From contig NZ_AKKA01000028.1 in NCBI RefSeq assembly GCF_000282035.1, forward strand, positions 1-57,456: a stretch of 57,456 bases of DNA, in the 5' to 3' direction. The stretch comes from Rhizobium sp. CF122 (GTDB lineage: Bacteria; Pseudomonadota; Alphaproteobacteria; Rhizobiales; Rhizobiaceae). The translations under genes were made by a program, and so were the position numbers. The notes below the pieces were generated by a model, which worked only from the letters and a program-made list of their open reading frames with translations, did no database searches and was not told the DNA's origin. Positions 38,558-47,150 of the stretch are shown here, one piece after another. Position 1 is the first letter of the stretch. Each line of letters starts with the position of its first letter.

Positions 38558-39907
38558 ATGCTGCGCTCCCTCGCTGCCGTTCTCACCGCGCGGGGCGAGA
38601 AGGCCGCCGCCCAGCGCATGGCGCTGATCGCCTTCTCCATCCGCATTGCCAGCGCCGCCCTCGCCTTTCTGTCGCAGATCGTCCTGGCGCGCCTGATGGG
38701 CGAATACGAGTACGGAATCTTCGTATTCGTCTGGGTGCTGATCGTCCTCTTCGGCGATCTTTCCTGCCTCGGCTTCCACACCGCGATCGTCCGCTTCCTG
38801 CCGCAATACAAGGCAGCAGGCGCTCTTGAGAAGATCCGCGGGCTGACGGGCACCGCCCGCATCTTCGGATTGCTTTCGGGCACGGCCGCGCTTGCCATCG
38901 GCATGATCGCTCTGCAAGTCTTCCGCGACAGCATCGAGAACTACTACGTCGTGCCGATCTTCCTCGGACTGATCGCCATGCCGATGATCGCCCTCGGCGA
39001 TATTCTGGAAGGCACGTCGCGTGCCAACCACTGGCCGGTCATGGCGTTGAGCCCCGCTTACATCGTCCGGCCGATCCTCATCATCCTCTTCATGCTGACC
39101 GCGATCGGCCTCGGCGCCCCGCATACGGCGGTGACGGCGATGCAAGCAGCGCTCGCGGCTACCTATGTCACCGCCGTCGGGCAATACGTGGCAACCCTCC
39201 TGCGCCTGCGTCGGCACTACCAGGAAGGTCCGCGCGCGGTCGATTTTCTCGGCTGGCTTGGCGTAGCCTTCCCGATCTTCCTCATCGAGGGTGTCAGCTT
39301 CCTCCTGACCAATTCGGACGTCGTCGTGGTCGGCATCTTTCTCGAACCACACGACGTCGCCATCTACTTTGCCGCCGCCAAGACCATGGCGCTGGTCCAC
39401 TTTATCAATTTCTCGGTAAAGGCGGCATCCGGTCCACGCTTCTCAAGCCTCATCGCCGAGGGGACACGCCAGCAGCTCGCGGCCGCCGCCATCGACGCCG
39501 CCAGGTGGACGTTCTGGCCTGCGCTGGCCATCGGCCTTGCCGTCGTCGCCACCGGTCACTTTCTGCTCTCCCTGTTTGGCGGCGCTTTCACGGCCGGCTA
39601 TGTCGTGATGGCGATCCTGCTGGCCGGTATTCTCGCCAAGGCGCTGGTCGGACCGGCAGAAACGCTGCTGATGATGACCGGCAAGCAGAACATCTGCGTT
39701 CTGCTCTATGCCGGAGCCCTGATCGCGAATATCAGCCTCAACGTTCTCCTCATTCCCGGACTGGGTATCAAGGGCGCCGCCATCGCCACGGCCTCGGCCA
39801 TGGGCGTGGAAGCCATCCTCCTGCATTTTGCCGTCCGGCGCGCGCTTGGCATCGCGCTCTTCGCATTTGCCACGCCTCCGGCCAAAACAGACATGGAAGC
39901 CCGATAG
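38558..39907 (+). CDS. Polysaccharide flippase (Wzx/MATE-like, oligosaccharide transporter family)
   Basis: Integral membrane protein, about 449 aa, with 12 or so hydrophobic helices, of the MOP flippase superfamily; would move lipid-linked oligosaccharides across the inner membrane. It begins MLRSLAAVLTARGEKAAAQR, then the first helix IRIASAALAFLSQIVLARLMG with the family block FLSQIVLARLMGEYEYG. GGGGAG eight bases before ATG 38558 supports this start; in-frame ATGs at 38495 and 38522 are possible. The next gene starts one base after its stop, so both are cotranscribed. Polysaccharide type is unknown. Confidence 0.88.
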   Translation: MLRSLAAVLTARGEKAAAQRMALIAFSIRIASAALAFLSQIVLARLMGEYEYGIFVFVWVLIVLFGDLSCLGFHTAIVRFLPQYKAAGALEKIRGLTGTARIFGLLSGTAALAIGMIALQVFRDSIENYYVVPIFLGLIAMPMIALGDILEGTSRANHWPVMALSPAYIVRPILIILFMLTAIGLGAPHTAVTAMQAALAATYVTAVGQYVATLLRLRRHYQEGPRAVDFLGWLGVAFPIFLIEGVSFLLTNSDVVVVGIFLEPHDVAIYFAAAKTMALVHFINFSVKAASGPRFSSLIAEGTRQQLAAAAIDAARWTFWPALAIGLAVVATGHFLLSLFGGAFTAGYVVMAILLAGILAKALVGPAETLLMMTGKQNICVLLYAGALIANISLNVLLIPGLGIKGAAIATASAMGVEAILLHFAVRRALGIALFAFATPPAKTDMEAR

Positions 39908-39908
39908 A

Positions 39909-41198
39909 ATGGTGCGCAATCCCCCAGCCAGCGAAACGACCGATCTCACAACGAACCGCATGGTTCACGAGCTCGCAGCTCTCGATTTCGACACGCCGCA
40001 GGCGGATGCCCGCGTGGAAGTCGGCCGCACGGGCCGCGAGCTCTGCCTCTACTCCGGCAAGCTGGGCTACGAGTTGCAGGAAGAGCTTGATTTCCTGTCC
40101 AACCGCGCGATGGAGCCGAATGTTTTCTTCACTGGGCGCTTTCTCGCGCCGGCCATGCCGAGGCTGGACGACAGACAGGTGAACTTCGCCCTGCTGCGGG
40201 ACCAGAGCGACACGCGAAGCCGGATGCGCTTCCTGATGCCGTTCTCCGTGGAAAAGCCCGGCTTCGCCGTCGGCCCCTCGATCGTGCGTGTCTGGTCGAA
40301 CAGCTTTGCGCCGCTCGGCACGCCACTCATCGATGCCGAGGATGCAGGCGAGACGCTGGACAATCTCTATGACGGCCTGACCCATCGCGACCTGCGCCTG
40401 CCGCCAATCCTCGTGCTGCCGGATGTCAGGCTGAACGGCATCTTTGCGCGCATGGCAAGGGCAGTCGCCATTAGCCGCAACCTGCCGATCACCATAACGA
40501 ATCCCTATCAACGTGCCATGCTGCAGAGCGACGAGGACGCAGCCACCTATCTGCGCGATGCGATTTCTTCATCGCATCTGAAGGAGATGCGCCGGCAATG
40601 GCGTCTGCTCGAGGAGCAGGGCACAGTGGTCTACAGCGTCGCCCGCCAGCCCCGTGACATCCATATGCGCTTCGAGGAATTCCTCGCGCTTGAAGCAGGC
40701 GGCTGGAAGGGCAAGAAGCGCACCGCCCTGGTCACCGACCGCTACCACACCGCCTTTGCCCGCGAGGCCGTTTCCAATCTCGCCGCGGTCGATGCGGTAC
40801 GTATCCACACGATCGACCTCAACGGCAAGGCGATCGCCTCGATGGTGGTCTTGATGATGGGCAGCGAGGCTTATACGTGGAAGACGGCCTACGACGAAGC
40901 CTACGCGCGCTATTCGCCAGGCAAGCTGCTGATGGGCGAGTTGACGGAATGGCACCTCGACGACGCCAACATCGTGCGCTCCGACTCCTGCGCTATTCCC
41001 GATCATCCGATGATCAACCGCTTCTGGCAGGAGCGGGAGGAGATGGGCACCATGGTGATCGGGCTTCACCAGAACGGTGACCGCGACGTTCGCCAGGTGG
41101 CCGCGCAACTTCATATGTACAGCAGCACCCGCAATGTTGCGAAGATGCTGCGCCAAAAGATCATGTCGCTTGCCAGGCGCGGCAAGTCTCCTCAGTAG
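39909..41198 (+). CDS. FemAB/GNAT-like acyltransferase (BcsL/CelD type)
   Basis: 429 aa cytoplasmic protein with an Acetyltransf_6 (FemAB-like) fold in the second half (about 200-380: RRQWRLLEEQG, FLALEAGGWKGK, GSEAYTWKTAYDEAYARYSPGKLLMGE). The block YSPGKLL is characteristic of CelD/BcsL-like enzymes implicated in polysaccharide modification. The start ATG 39909 is one base past the flippase stop, so translation is coupled. An acyl or aminoacyl transfer to an exported glycan is inference from the pairing. Confidence 0.85.
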   Translation: MVRNPPASETTDLTTNRMVHELAALDFDTPQADARVEVGRTGRELCLYSGKLGYELQEELDFLSNRAMEPNVFFTGRFLAPAMPRLDDRQVNFALLRDQSDTRSRMRFLMPFSVEKPGFAVGPSIVRVWSNSFAPLGTPLIDAEDAGETLDNLYDGLTHRDLRLPPILVLPDVRLNGIFARMARAVAISRNLPITITNPYQRAMLQSDEDAATYLRDAISSSHLKEMRRQWRLLEEQGTVVYSVARQPRDIHMRFEEFLALEAGGWKGKKRTALVTDRYHTAFAREAVSNLAAVDAVRIHTIDLNGKAIASMVVLMMGSEAYTWKTAYDEAYARYSPGKLLMGELTEWHLDDANIVRSDSCAIPDHPMINRFWQEREEMGTMVIGLHQNGDRDVRQVAAQLHMYSSTRNVAKMLRQKIMSLARRGKSPQ

Positions 41199-41213
41199 TC
41201 ACGCCAAACGGTC

Positions 41214-42842
41214 TCAGCTAGCGCTGGCGCGCTCGCGAAGTATGCGGCGGATCACCTTGCCTGTCGTCGTCAGTGGCAGTTCCGAGACGAATTCCACTTC
41301 GCGCGGATACTCATGCATCGAGAGCCGCATCTTCACCCACTCCCTGATATCGGAGGCCAATCGGCCACTTGGCTCGAAGCCCGGCGCCAGTACGACATAG
41401 GCCTTGACGATCTCGGTGCGCACGGGATCGGGCTTACCAACGGCGGCAGCGAGTTGCACAGCCGGATGGCCGATAAGACAATCCTCGATTTCCGCCGGTC
41501 CGATGCGATAACCTGAGGACGTGATGACATCGTCGTCCCGCCCGAAGAAGGTGACATAGCCGTCCGCATCTTGGCGCCCGATATCGCCCGTCAGCAGCCA
41601 GTCGCCGACAAACTTCCGTTCGGTCGCCGCGCCATCGTTCCAATAGCCGAGGAACATCACCGGATCCGGCCGACGGATCGCGATCTGCCCGGCTTCGCCA
41701 GCCGGCAGCACTTCGCCTGTGTCGCTGATAATCGCTACGCAATGCCCCGGCACCGACCGACCGATCGCACCGGGACGGCTGACACCGATTGCGGCATTCG
41801 ACGAGAGCACGAAATTGCACTCCGTCTGGCCGTAGAACTCGTTGACGGTGATCCCGAGCGTGCGTTTGGCCCATTCCAGCGTTTCGGCGCCGAGCGACTC
41901 GCCCGCCGAGCCAATCGTGCGCAGCACGAGGTCATACTTCGAGCGCGGATCGGGCACCGACTTCAGTAGCCGGAGTGCCGTCGGCGGGATGAAGCCGTTG
42001 CGCACCCTCATCTCGGCCATGATGCGATAAGCTATGTCCGCATCGAACTTCTGCGCCGGCGACGAGACGACGGGAACGCCAAGCAGCAAGCTGGGTAGGA
42101 GCGCATTCAGCAAGCCGCCGGCCCAGGCCCAGTCGGACGGCGTCCAGACCTTGTCGCCCGGCTGCGGGAAGCCCTCATGGGCAAACTGCATCCCCGGTAT
42201 ATGCCCGGCAAGCACCTGGTGGCCGTGAAGGGCTCCCTTCGGCGGACCTGTCGTTCCCGACGTGAAGATCATCAATGCCGGATCATGTGGCGCCGTCTTC
42301 GCGACCTCGAAGACTAGCGGATGGCCTTCCACCAGCGCCGCGAAGGATCGTGCGCCGGGCTCATCGCCGTCAACACTGATGACCTCGGCCAAGTCAGGCA
42401 GTCGTTCCCGGATCAGGCTGATGCGCTCAAGTCCGAATGCATTGGTGATGACGGCGGAAACACCCGCCGTCCGCAGCCGGTACTCCAAGGCTTCGACGCC
42501 GAAGAGCAAAGCCAGCGGCAATGCGATCGCGCCCATCTTGTAGATCGCGACATGCGCGACGACCGTCTCGAAAGACTGCGGCAGCAGCAGCGCGACCCGA
42601 TCGCCCTTCTTCAACCCCAGTGACACAAGCGCATTGGCGAGCGATGACGATCGATCTGCCAACTCCCGGTAGGTCATGGAAAGGTGACTGCCACCAGGGC
42701 TGAAATGCTCGAGGCAGACGCGATCCGGCGCCCGCGCGGCCCAGTCGTCGCTGACCGCACGGCCGATATTGAAATCCTGCGGTATGTCCCACACAAAATC
42801 GCGGTAAAGGTCTTCGTAGCGATCGCGCTGCGGCAGTCTCAT
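41214..42842 (-). CDS. AMP-dependent acyl-CoA synthetase (medium-chain type)
   Basis: 542 aa ligase that activates a carboxylic acid to acyl-CoA via an adenylate. The P-loop MIFTSGTTGPPKGALHGH, then FYGQTECN and the hinge block TGDIGRQDADGYVTFFGRDDDVI, with the catalytic lysine in TTTGKVIRRILRE near the C-terminus, are intact. The motif TPSDWAWAGGLLNALLPSLL places it with medium-chain/benzoate-type synthetases. It converges on the FemAB-like gene (15 bases apart) and is divergent from the aldo/keto reductase. Substrate not known. Confidence 0.9.
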   Translation of the reverse strand: MRLPQRDRYEDLYRDFVWDIPQDFNIGRAVSDDWAARAPDRVCLEHFSPGGSHLSMTYRELADRSSSLANALVSLGLKKGDRVALLLPQSFETVVAHVAIYKMGAIALPLALLFGVEALEYRLRTAGVSAVITNAFGLERISLIRERLPDLAEVISVDGDEPGARSFAALVEGHPLVFEVAKTAPHDPALMIFTSGTTGPPKGALHGHQVLAGHIPGMQFAHEGFPQPGDKVWTPSDWAWAGGLLNALLPSLLLGVPVVSSPAQKFDADIAYRIMAEMRVRNGFIPPTALRLLKSVPDPRSKYDLVLRTIGSAGESLGAETLEWAKRTLGITVNEFYGQTECNFVLSSNAAIGVSRPGAIGRSVPGHCVAIISDTGEVLPAGEAGQIAIRRPDPVMFLGYWNDGAATERKFVGDWLLTGDIGRQDADGYVTFFGRDDDVITSSGYRIGPAEIEDCLIGHPAVQLAAAVGKPDPVRTEIVKAYVVLAPGFEPSGRLASDIREWVKMRLSMHEYPREVEFVSELPLTTTGKVIRRILRERASAS

Positions 42843-43025
42843 CGGCAGAAATCCAGTCAGATGCTGCAGCAGCTAACACCCAGAACCCGGCCTACGCAAG
42901 TGCGAGATCGGCCGGACATCCTTGGATCGGTCACAAAACTTTTGTGTGAGTGGCCGACACTTTCGCGCTTGCCGCGCTAGATCAAAGGACGCGCTGGGTA
43001 GCGATCTGATGTTTGGAGCAATTTC

Positions 43026-44006
43026 ATGGACTACATCAAATTTGGCGGCACTGGGCTGGAAGTGTCGAGAATCTGCCTGGGCTGCATGACCTTCGGCGAG
43101 CCTGGCCGCGGCAACCACAGCTGGACGCTCGGTGAAGAAGACAGCCGGGCACTGATCAAGCAGGCGCTCGACCTCGGCATCAACTTTCTCGACACCGCCA
43201 ACACCTATTCGGATGGCTCCTCGGAGGAGATCGTCGGCAGGGCGATAAGGGACTTCTCCAGGCGGGACGACATCGTGCTCGCGACCAAGGTTTTCAATCG
43301 CATGCGACCCGGCCCGAACGGCGCCGGCCTCTCACGGAAAGCCATCTTTGACGAGATCGACAATAGCTTGCGTCGCCTCGGCACCGACTATGTCGACCTC
43401 TATCAGATCCATCGTTTCGATCACACGACGCCGATCGAGGAAACGCTGGAAGCCCTGCATGATGTCGTGAAGGCAGGCAAGGCACGCTATATCGGCGCCT
43501 CCTCCATGTATGCCTGGCAATTTGCCAAGATGCTCTACACGTCGCGCGCCAACGGCTGGGCGTCCTTCGTCAGCATGCAGGACCACCTGAACCTGCTCTA
43601 CCGCGAGGAGGAACGCGAAATGCTGCCCTTCTGCCAGGATCAGAAGATCGCGGTGATCCCGTGGAGCCCGCTCGCCCGCGGCCGGCTGACGCGCGACTGG
43701 GATGAGAAGACGGTCCGCAGCGAGACCGACGAATTCGGCAAGACACTCTACAAGCAGGCGGAAGAGGCCGATCGCGCCATCATCGGCATCGTCGGCAAGC
43801 TGGCCGAGAAACATGGCGTCTCCCGCGCCCGGATCGCTACCGCCTGGATCCTGCAGAAAGGTGCTGTTACGGCGCCGATCATCGGCGCGTCGAAAGCCAA
43901 TCATCTGGCCGACGCGGTTGCCGCCTTGTCCGTCAAGCTGACGACCGAGGACATTGCGGCGCTGGAAGAACCGTACGTTCCTCACAGGGTCGAAGGCTTC
44001 AAATAA
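43026..44006 (+). CDS. Aldo/keto reductase
   Basis: NADPH-dependent reductase of 326 aa, TIM barrel. Catalytic tetrad residues are visible: Asp and Tyr in FLDTANTYSDG, Lys in VLATKVF, His in YQIHRFDH. The NADPH-binding loop is in VIPWSPLARGRLTRDW and IIGASKANHL. GGAG before ATG 43026. The pattern fits the YajO/YghZ-like groups acting on ketone or sugar aldehydes. A methyltransferase gene follows on the same strand. Confidence 0.92.
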   Translation: MDYIKFGGTGLEVSRICLGCMTFGEPGRGNHSWTLGEEDSRALIKQALDLGINFLDTANTYSDGSSEEIVGRAIRDFSRRDDIVLATKVFNRMRPGPNGAGLSRKAIFDEIDNSLRRLGTDYVDLYQIHRFDHTTPIEETLEALHDVVKAGKARYIGASSMYAWQFAKMLYTSRANGWASFVSMQDHLNLLYREEEREMLPFCQDQKIAVIPWSPLARGRLTRDWDEKTVRSETDEFGKTLYKQAEEADRAIIGIVGKLAEKHGVSRARIATAWILQKGAVTAPIIGASKANHLADAVAALSVKLTTEDIAALEEPYVPHRVEGFK

Positions 44007-44078
44007 CGAGATCGTTTGGAGAATGCCCGGTCGCTTGTGTTGAGCCGGCGACCGGCCGTTCCGCTCAAGGATATTGCC

Positions 44079-44873
44079 ATGACGACCATTCCCTTCCAGG
44101 CGCGCCGCTTTCAGTCCACGGCCGCCTACTATACGCGCTATCGCGTTCCTTATCCGGATGAACTCATCGAGCGGGTCGCGGCCCGTGCCGGACTCGCAGT
44201 CGGCGAGCGCGTACTTGACCTCGGCTGCGGCCCCGGTCAACTCGGCATCGCCTTCGCGCGACTTGCCAAAGCCGCCGTGACCGGCCTCGATCCCGAACCG
44301 GAAATGCTGGATGCGGCGCGCACCGATGCAACCGCCGCCGGTGTCGATGTCACCTTCATCAAGGGCTCTTCCTACGATCTTGATTCGCGCTTCGCGCCTC
44401 TCAAGATGACGGTCATGGGACGCTCCTTTCATTGGATGGACCGCCCGGCGACGCTAAAGGCTCTCGACGCGATCACCCTTGCCGACGGCTGTGTCGTCTT
44501 GTTCGGCGACCGTCACATCTCCTCAACGCCGGACTGGCGGCAGTCCGTAAATAAACTGGCGGAAACCTTCGCGCCGGAGCGCAATGCCGATCGCGAACTG
44601 CGAAAGGGACCGGATTGGATCGAGCACGAGAGCATCCTGCTCCGTTCCACCTTTAACGATCTGGAACGAATCTCCGTTGTCAGGGAACGCAGGCTCAGCC
44701 TCGACGATGTCGTCGGCCGGGCCTTCTCGACCTCGGTGACGTCGCCACAGGCGCTCGGCGAAAGGACTGCAGCCTTCGAGACCGAACTTCGCGCCACCCT
44801 TCTCAAACTTTCGCCCGAGGGCACGTTCGCGGAGGTGGTGGAAATCGGCGGTCTGATCGCGCGCCGAGGCTAA
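44079..44873 (+). CDS. class I SAM-dependent methyltransferase
   Basis: 264 aa, start ATG 44079 with AAGGA upstream (an in-frame codon at 44016 has none). N-terminus FQARRFQSTAAYYTRYRVPYPDELI, then the SAM loop VLDLGCGPGQLGIAFARL, and TGLDPEPEMLDAA. FHWMDRPATLKAL is typical of small-molecule methylases of this class. It overlaps the TetR gene stop by three bases, convergently. Substrate unknown. Confidence 0.85.
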   Translation: MTTIPFQARRFQSTAAYYTRYRVPYPDELIERVAARAGLAVGERVLDLGCGPGQLGIAFARLAKAAVTGLDPEPEMLDAARTDATAAGVDVTFIKGSSYDLDSRFAPLKMTVMGRSFHWMDRPATLKALDAITLADGCVVLFGDRHISSTPDWRQSVNKLAETFAPERNADRELRKGPDWIEHESILLRSTFNDLERISVVRERRLSLDDVVGRAFSTSVTSPQALGERTAAFETELRATLLKLSPEGTFAEVVEIGGLIARRG

Positions 44874-45454
44874 CCGTCGGTCCTGCTTGCTAGGGAAAGT
44901 GCGTCGCGCGTCGTATAAAGAAAACTATCGGAGAGTTCGCGGCTCTCGACGGCGCGCGCCAGAATCACCGCCCCCATCATTGCGGAAAGCGTTGTAAACC
45001 CCCTCTCGCGTCGCTCCTCCGAGGTCTCGCCGGGAACGATCTCGGACAGAACGTCGACGAGCATTGAAAGCCCATCGTTGAAGGTTTCGCGCACCGCCCC
45101 GCGGCTGCGGCTAACCTCCTGGGCAAGCGAGGCGAAGACGCAGCTGCCGCCCGGATCGTCGACGCTGCAACGCGACAAATAGTGATTGAGCAACGCATCG
45201 AGCGGCCGCCCCGGCGCCGAAGCGATGATCTCATTCCAGCGGATCTTCACCTTCTCGATCAGCGCGCGGCTGACTTCCAGCGCCAGCTCTTCCTTGGATT
45301 CGAAATGACCGTAGAATCCGCCATGCGTCATTCCGGCGGCCTTCATGATGTCGGCGACGCCGATGCCGTCGAAGCCCTTTTCGCGAAACAGCACGCCTGC
45401 GACCTGCAGGATCTTCTCGCGATTTTCGGCAAATTTCTCTCGGCTGACCCGCAT
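44870..45454 (-). CDS. TetR/AcrR family transcriptional regulator
   Basis: 194 aa repressor. N-terminal HTH (10-55: KILQVAGVLFREKGFDGIGVADIMKAAGMT) with recognition helix in GGFYGHFESKEELALE. The C-terminal ligand domain is of the TetR_C type with conserved RCSVDDPGGSCVFASLAQEV. It is divergent from the MFS transporter, with two palindromes between them, so the expected role is repression of the transporter and of itself until an unknown small molecule binds. Confidence 0.93.
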   Translation of the reverse strand: MRVSREKFAENREKILQVAGVLFREKGFDGIGVADIMKAAGMTHGGFYGHFESKEELALEVSRALIEKVKIRWNEIIASAPGRPLDALLNHYLSRCSVDDPGGSCVFASLAQEVSRSRGAVRETFNDGLSMLVDVLSEIVPGETSEERRERGFTTLSAMMGAVILARAVESRELSDSFLYTTRDALSLASRTDG

Positions 45455-45483
45455 TCGCTTCTCCGCAATTAGCAGCTTGACAA

Positions 45484-45512
45484 TTTATATGACGTCCATC
45501 ATCAATACGCAA
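45484..45512 (-). promoter_or_regulatory. candidate promoter of tetR-type gene
   Basis: On the minus strand TTGCGT (about 45507-45512), 17 bases, TATAAA (45484-45489). The palindrome at 45489-45502 lies in the spacer and -10, where a bound dimer would block polymerase. Confidence 0.5.
45489..45502. promoter_or_regulatory. operator-like palindrome 1
   Basis: ATGACGTCCATCAT, a 14-base inverted repeat with one mismatched pair. It shares its outer bases with the second copy 29 bases away. Confidence 0.65.
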
Positions 45513-45517
45513 CAATT

Positions 45518-45531
45518 ATGATGACCATCAT
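45518..45531. promoter_or_regulatory. operator-like palindrome 2
   Basis: ATGATGACCATCAT, half-sites perfect around a 2-base centre. Centre-to-centre spacing to copy 1 is 29 bases, close to three helical turns, so two dimers could bind the same face. Confidence 0.7.
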
Positions 45532-45578
45532 CTAAAAGCTTCCGATAGTCTCCGACAACCTCAAGACGGGACGGCCAC

Positions 45579-46877
45579 ATGGTATCGACTGCACTTGCCT
45601 CATCGCTGGCGCGACGCAACATCCACTATGGATGGGTGGTTGTCGCGGCAACCTTCCTCACCATGCTGGTGACCGCCGGCGCGATGGGCGCCCCCGGCGT
45701 CCTCATCAAGCCGCTTCAGGACGAGTTCGGCTGGGAGACCTCGCAGATATCCTCCGCACTCGCCGTCCGCCTGATCCTGTTCGGGCTCATGGGACCGTTC
45801 TCCGCCGCCTTCATGAACTACTTCGGCGTCCGTAAGGTCATCGTCTTCGCCATGGCCCTGATCGGCGGTGGCTTCGTCGGCTCGCTCTTCATGACTGAGC
45901 TCTGGCAGCTGCTTCTGCTCTGGGGCGTCGTCGTTGGCTTCGGCACGGGACTGACCGCAATGGTGCTCGCAGCAACCGTATCTGCCCGCTGGTTCACCAA
46001 GCATCGCGGCCTCGTGGTCGGCATGCTGTCGGCAAGCTCGGCGACCGGGCAGCTGGTCTTCCTGCCGCTGATGGCCGAGCTGACGGAGCGCTACGGCTGG
46101 CGCGCAACGGTCTTTCTGGTCTGCGGCATGATCATGTTCGCCGCCCTCATCGTGCTGGCCTTCATGCGCGACCGCCCCTCCGACCTCAACCTGCCCGCCT
46201 TCGGTGAAGAACACGTCACCCAGCCGCCGCCGACGCAGTCCGGCCTGCTGGCGATGCTGGCAACTCCGATCACGGTTCTCAAGGAAATCTCCGGCACGTC
46301 GACCTTCTGGATTCTCTTTGCCACCTTCTTCATCTGCGGCCTCAGCACCAACGGCCTGATCCAGACGCATTTCGTCACGCTCTGCGGCGACTTCGGCATC
46401 ATGCCGGTCGCTGCCGCGAGCGTCCTCGCCGTCATGGGCATCTTCGATTTCTTCGGCACCATCGGCTCCGGCTGGCTCTCCGACCGCTTCGACAATCGCT
46501 GGCTGCTCTTCTGGTACTACGGTCTGCGGGGCCTCTCGCTGCTCTTCCTGCCCTTCAGCGATTTCAGCTTCTACGGCCTGTCGATTTTTGCTGTCTTTTA
46601 CGGCCTCGACTGGATCGCCACCGTTCCACCCACGGTCAAGATCGCCGCCGACCGCTTCGGCCGCGAAAAGGCTGGTCTCGTCTTTGGCTGGGTCTTCGCC
46701 GGACATCAGCTGGGAGCGGCAACCGCCGCCTACGGCGCCGGCTGGTCGCGCACCGAACTGCAGAGCTATCTGCCCGCCTTCTTCATCGCCGGCGCCTTCT
46801 GCCTGCTCGCCTCGATCCTTGCGATCACGTTGAAGAAGTCGGGTCTCCACCAGCCCGCCGCCGCTGGCGCGCATTGA
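45579..46877 (+). CDS. MFS transporter (oxalate/monocarboxylate or drug type)
   Basis: 432 aa, 12 predicted membrane helices, major facilitator family. Motifs include RWFTKHRGLVVGMLSASSA (loop 4-5) and GSGWLSDRFDNRWLLF (loop 8-9, MFS signature). Relatives include monocarboxylate and oxalate/formate-type carriers and drug exporters. ATG at 45579, GGGACGG upstream. It faces away from the TetR gene and is likely its target. A hairpin follows the gene. Confidence 0.92.
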   Translation: MVSTALASSLARRNIHYGWVVVAATFLTMLVTAGAMGAPGVLIKPLQDEFGWETSQISSALAVRLILFGLMGPFSAAFMNYFGVRKVIVFAMALIGGGFVGSLFMTELWQLLLLWGVVVGFGTGLTAMVLAATVSARWFTKHRGLVVGMLSASSATGQLVFLPLMAELTERYGWRATVFLVCGMIMFAALIVLAFMRDRPSDLNLPAFGEEHVTQPPPTQSGLLAMLATPITVLKEISGTSTFWILFATFFICGLSTNGLIQTHFVTLCGDFGIMPVAAASVLAVMGIFDFFGTIGSGWLSDRFDNRWLLFWYYGLRGLSLLFLPFSDFSFYGLSIFAVFYGLDWIATVPPTVKIAADRFGREKAGLVFGWVFAGHQLGAATAAYGAGWSRTELQSYLPAFFIAGAFCLLASILAITLKKSGLHQPAAAGAH

Positions 46878-46881
46878 TGCT

Positions 46882-46911
46882 GTTTCCGGCCGCAGGTGGC
46901 AGGCCGGAAAC
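46882..46911 (+). terminator. stem-loop after MFS gene
   Basis: Perfect 10-base stem GTTTCCGGCC / GGCCGGAAAC with a 10-base loop four bases past the stop. No T-run follows, so it may be a processing or weak termination signal. Confidence 0.55.
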
Positions 46912-46997
46912 TCCAATAAATCAAGCCGAGAACTTCGCCCGCCGTCTTGCGCGCGCGGGCGAACGCATGCTAGACAGCCGCCTCGTCGGTATCCGTT

Positions 46998-47082
46998 GCC
47001 CCATTGGCGGAATTGGTAGACGCGCTCGACTCAAAATCGAGTTTCGAAAGAAGTGCTGGTTCGACCCCGGCATGGGGCACCA
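46998..47082 (+). tRNA. tRNA-Leu (CAA)
   Basis: 85 bases including the encoded CCA. The acceptor stem GCCCCAT/ATGGGGC is perfect. The anticodon stem CTCGA/TCGAG encloses the loop CTCAAAA, so the anticodon is CAA (47032-47034), reading UUG. A variable arm of class II size follows, and the T arm is GCTGG-TTCGACC-CCGGC. The GCACCA end is encoded. Nothing integrase-like lies next to it. Confidence 0.97.
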
Positions 47083-47150
47083 CCGACAATCCACGAAAGT
47101 GTCATCGTGCGATCCGCTCCCGTGCTTTTCGGCCGCAGGCGTGGCAGGCT

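Noticed and set aside
46998..47150. Genomic island at tRNA-Leu
   Set aside because: No integrase, no direct repeat of the tRNA 3' end in this window and no change of composition.
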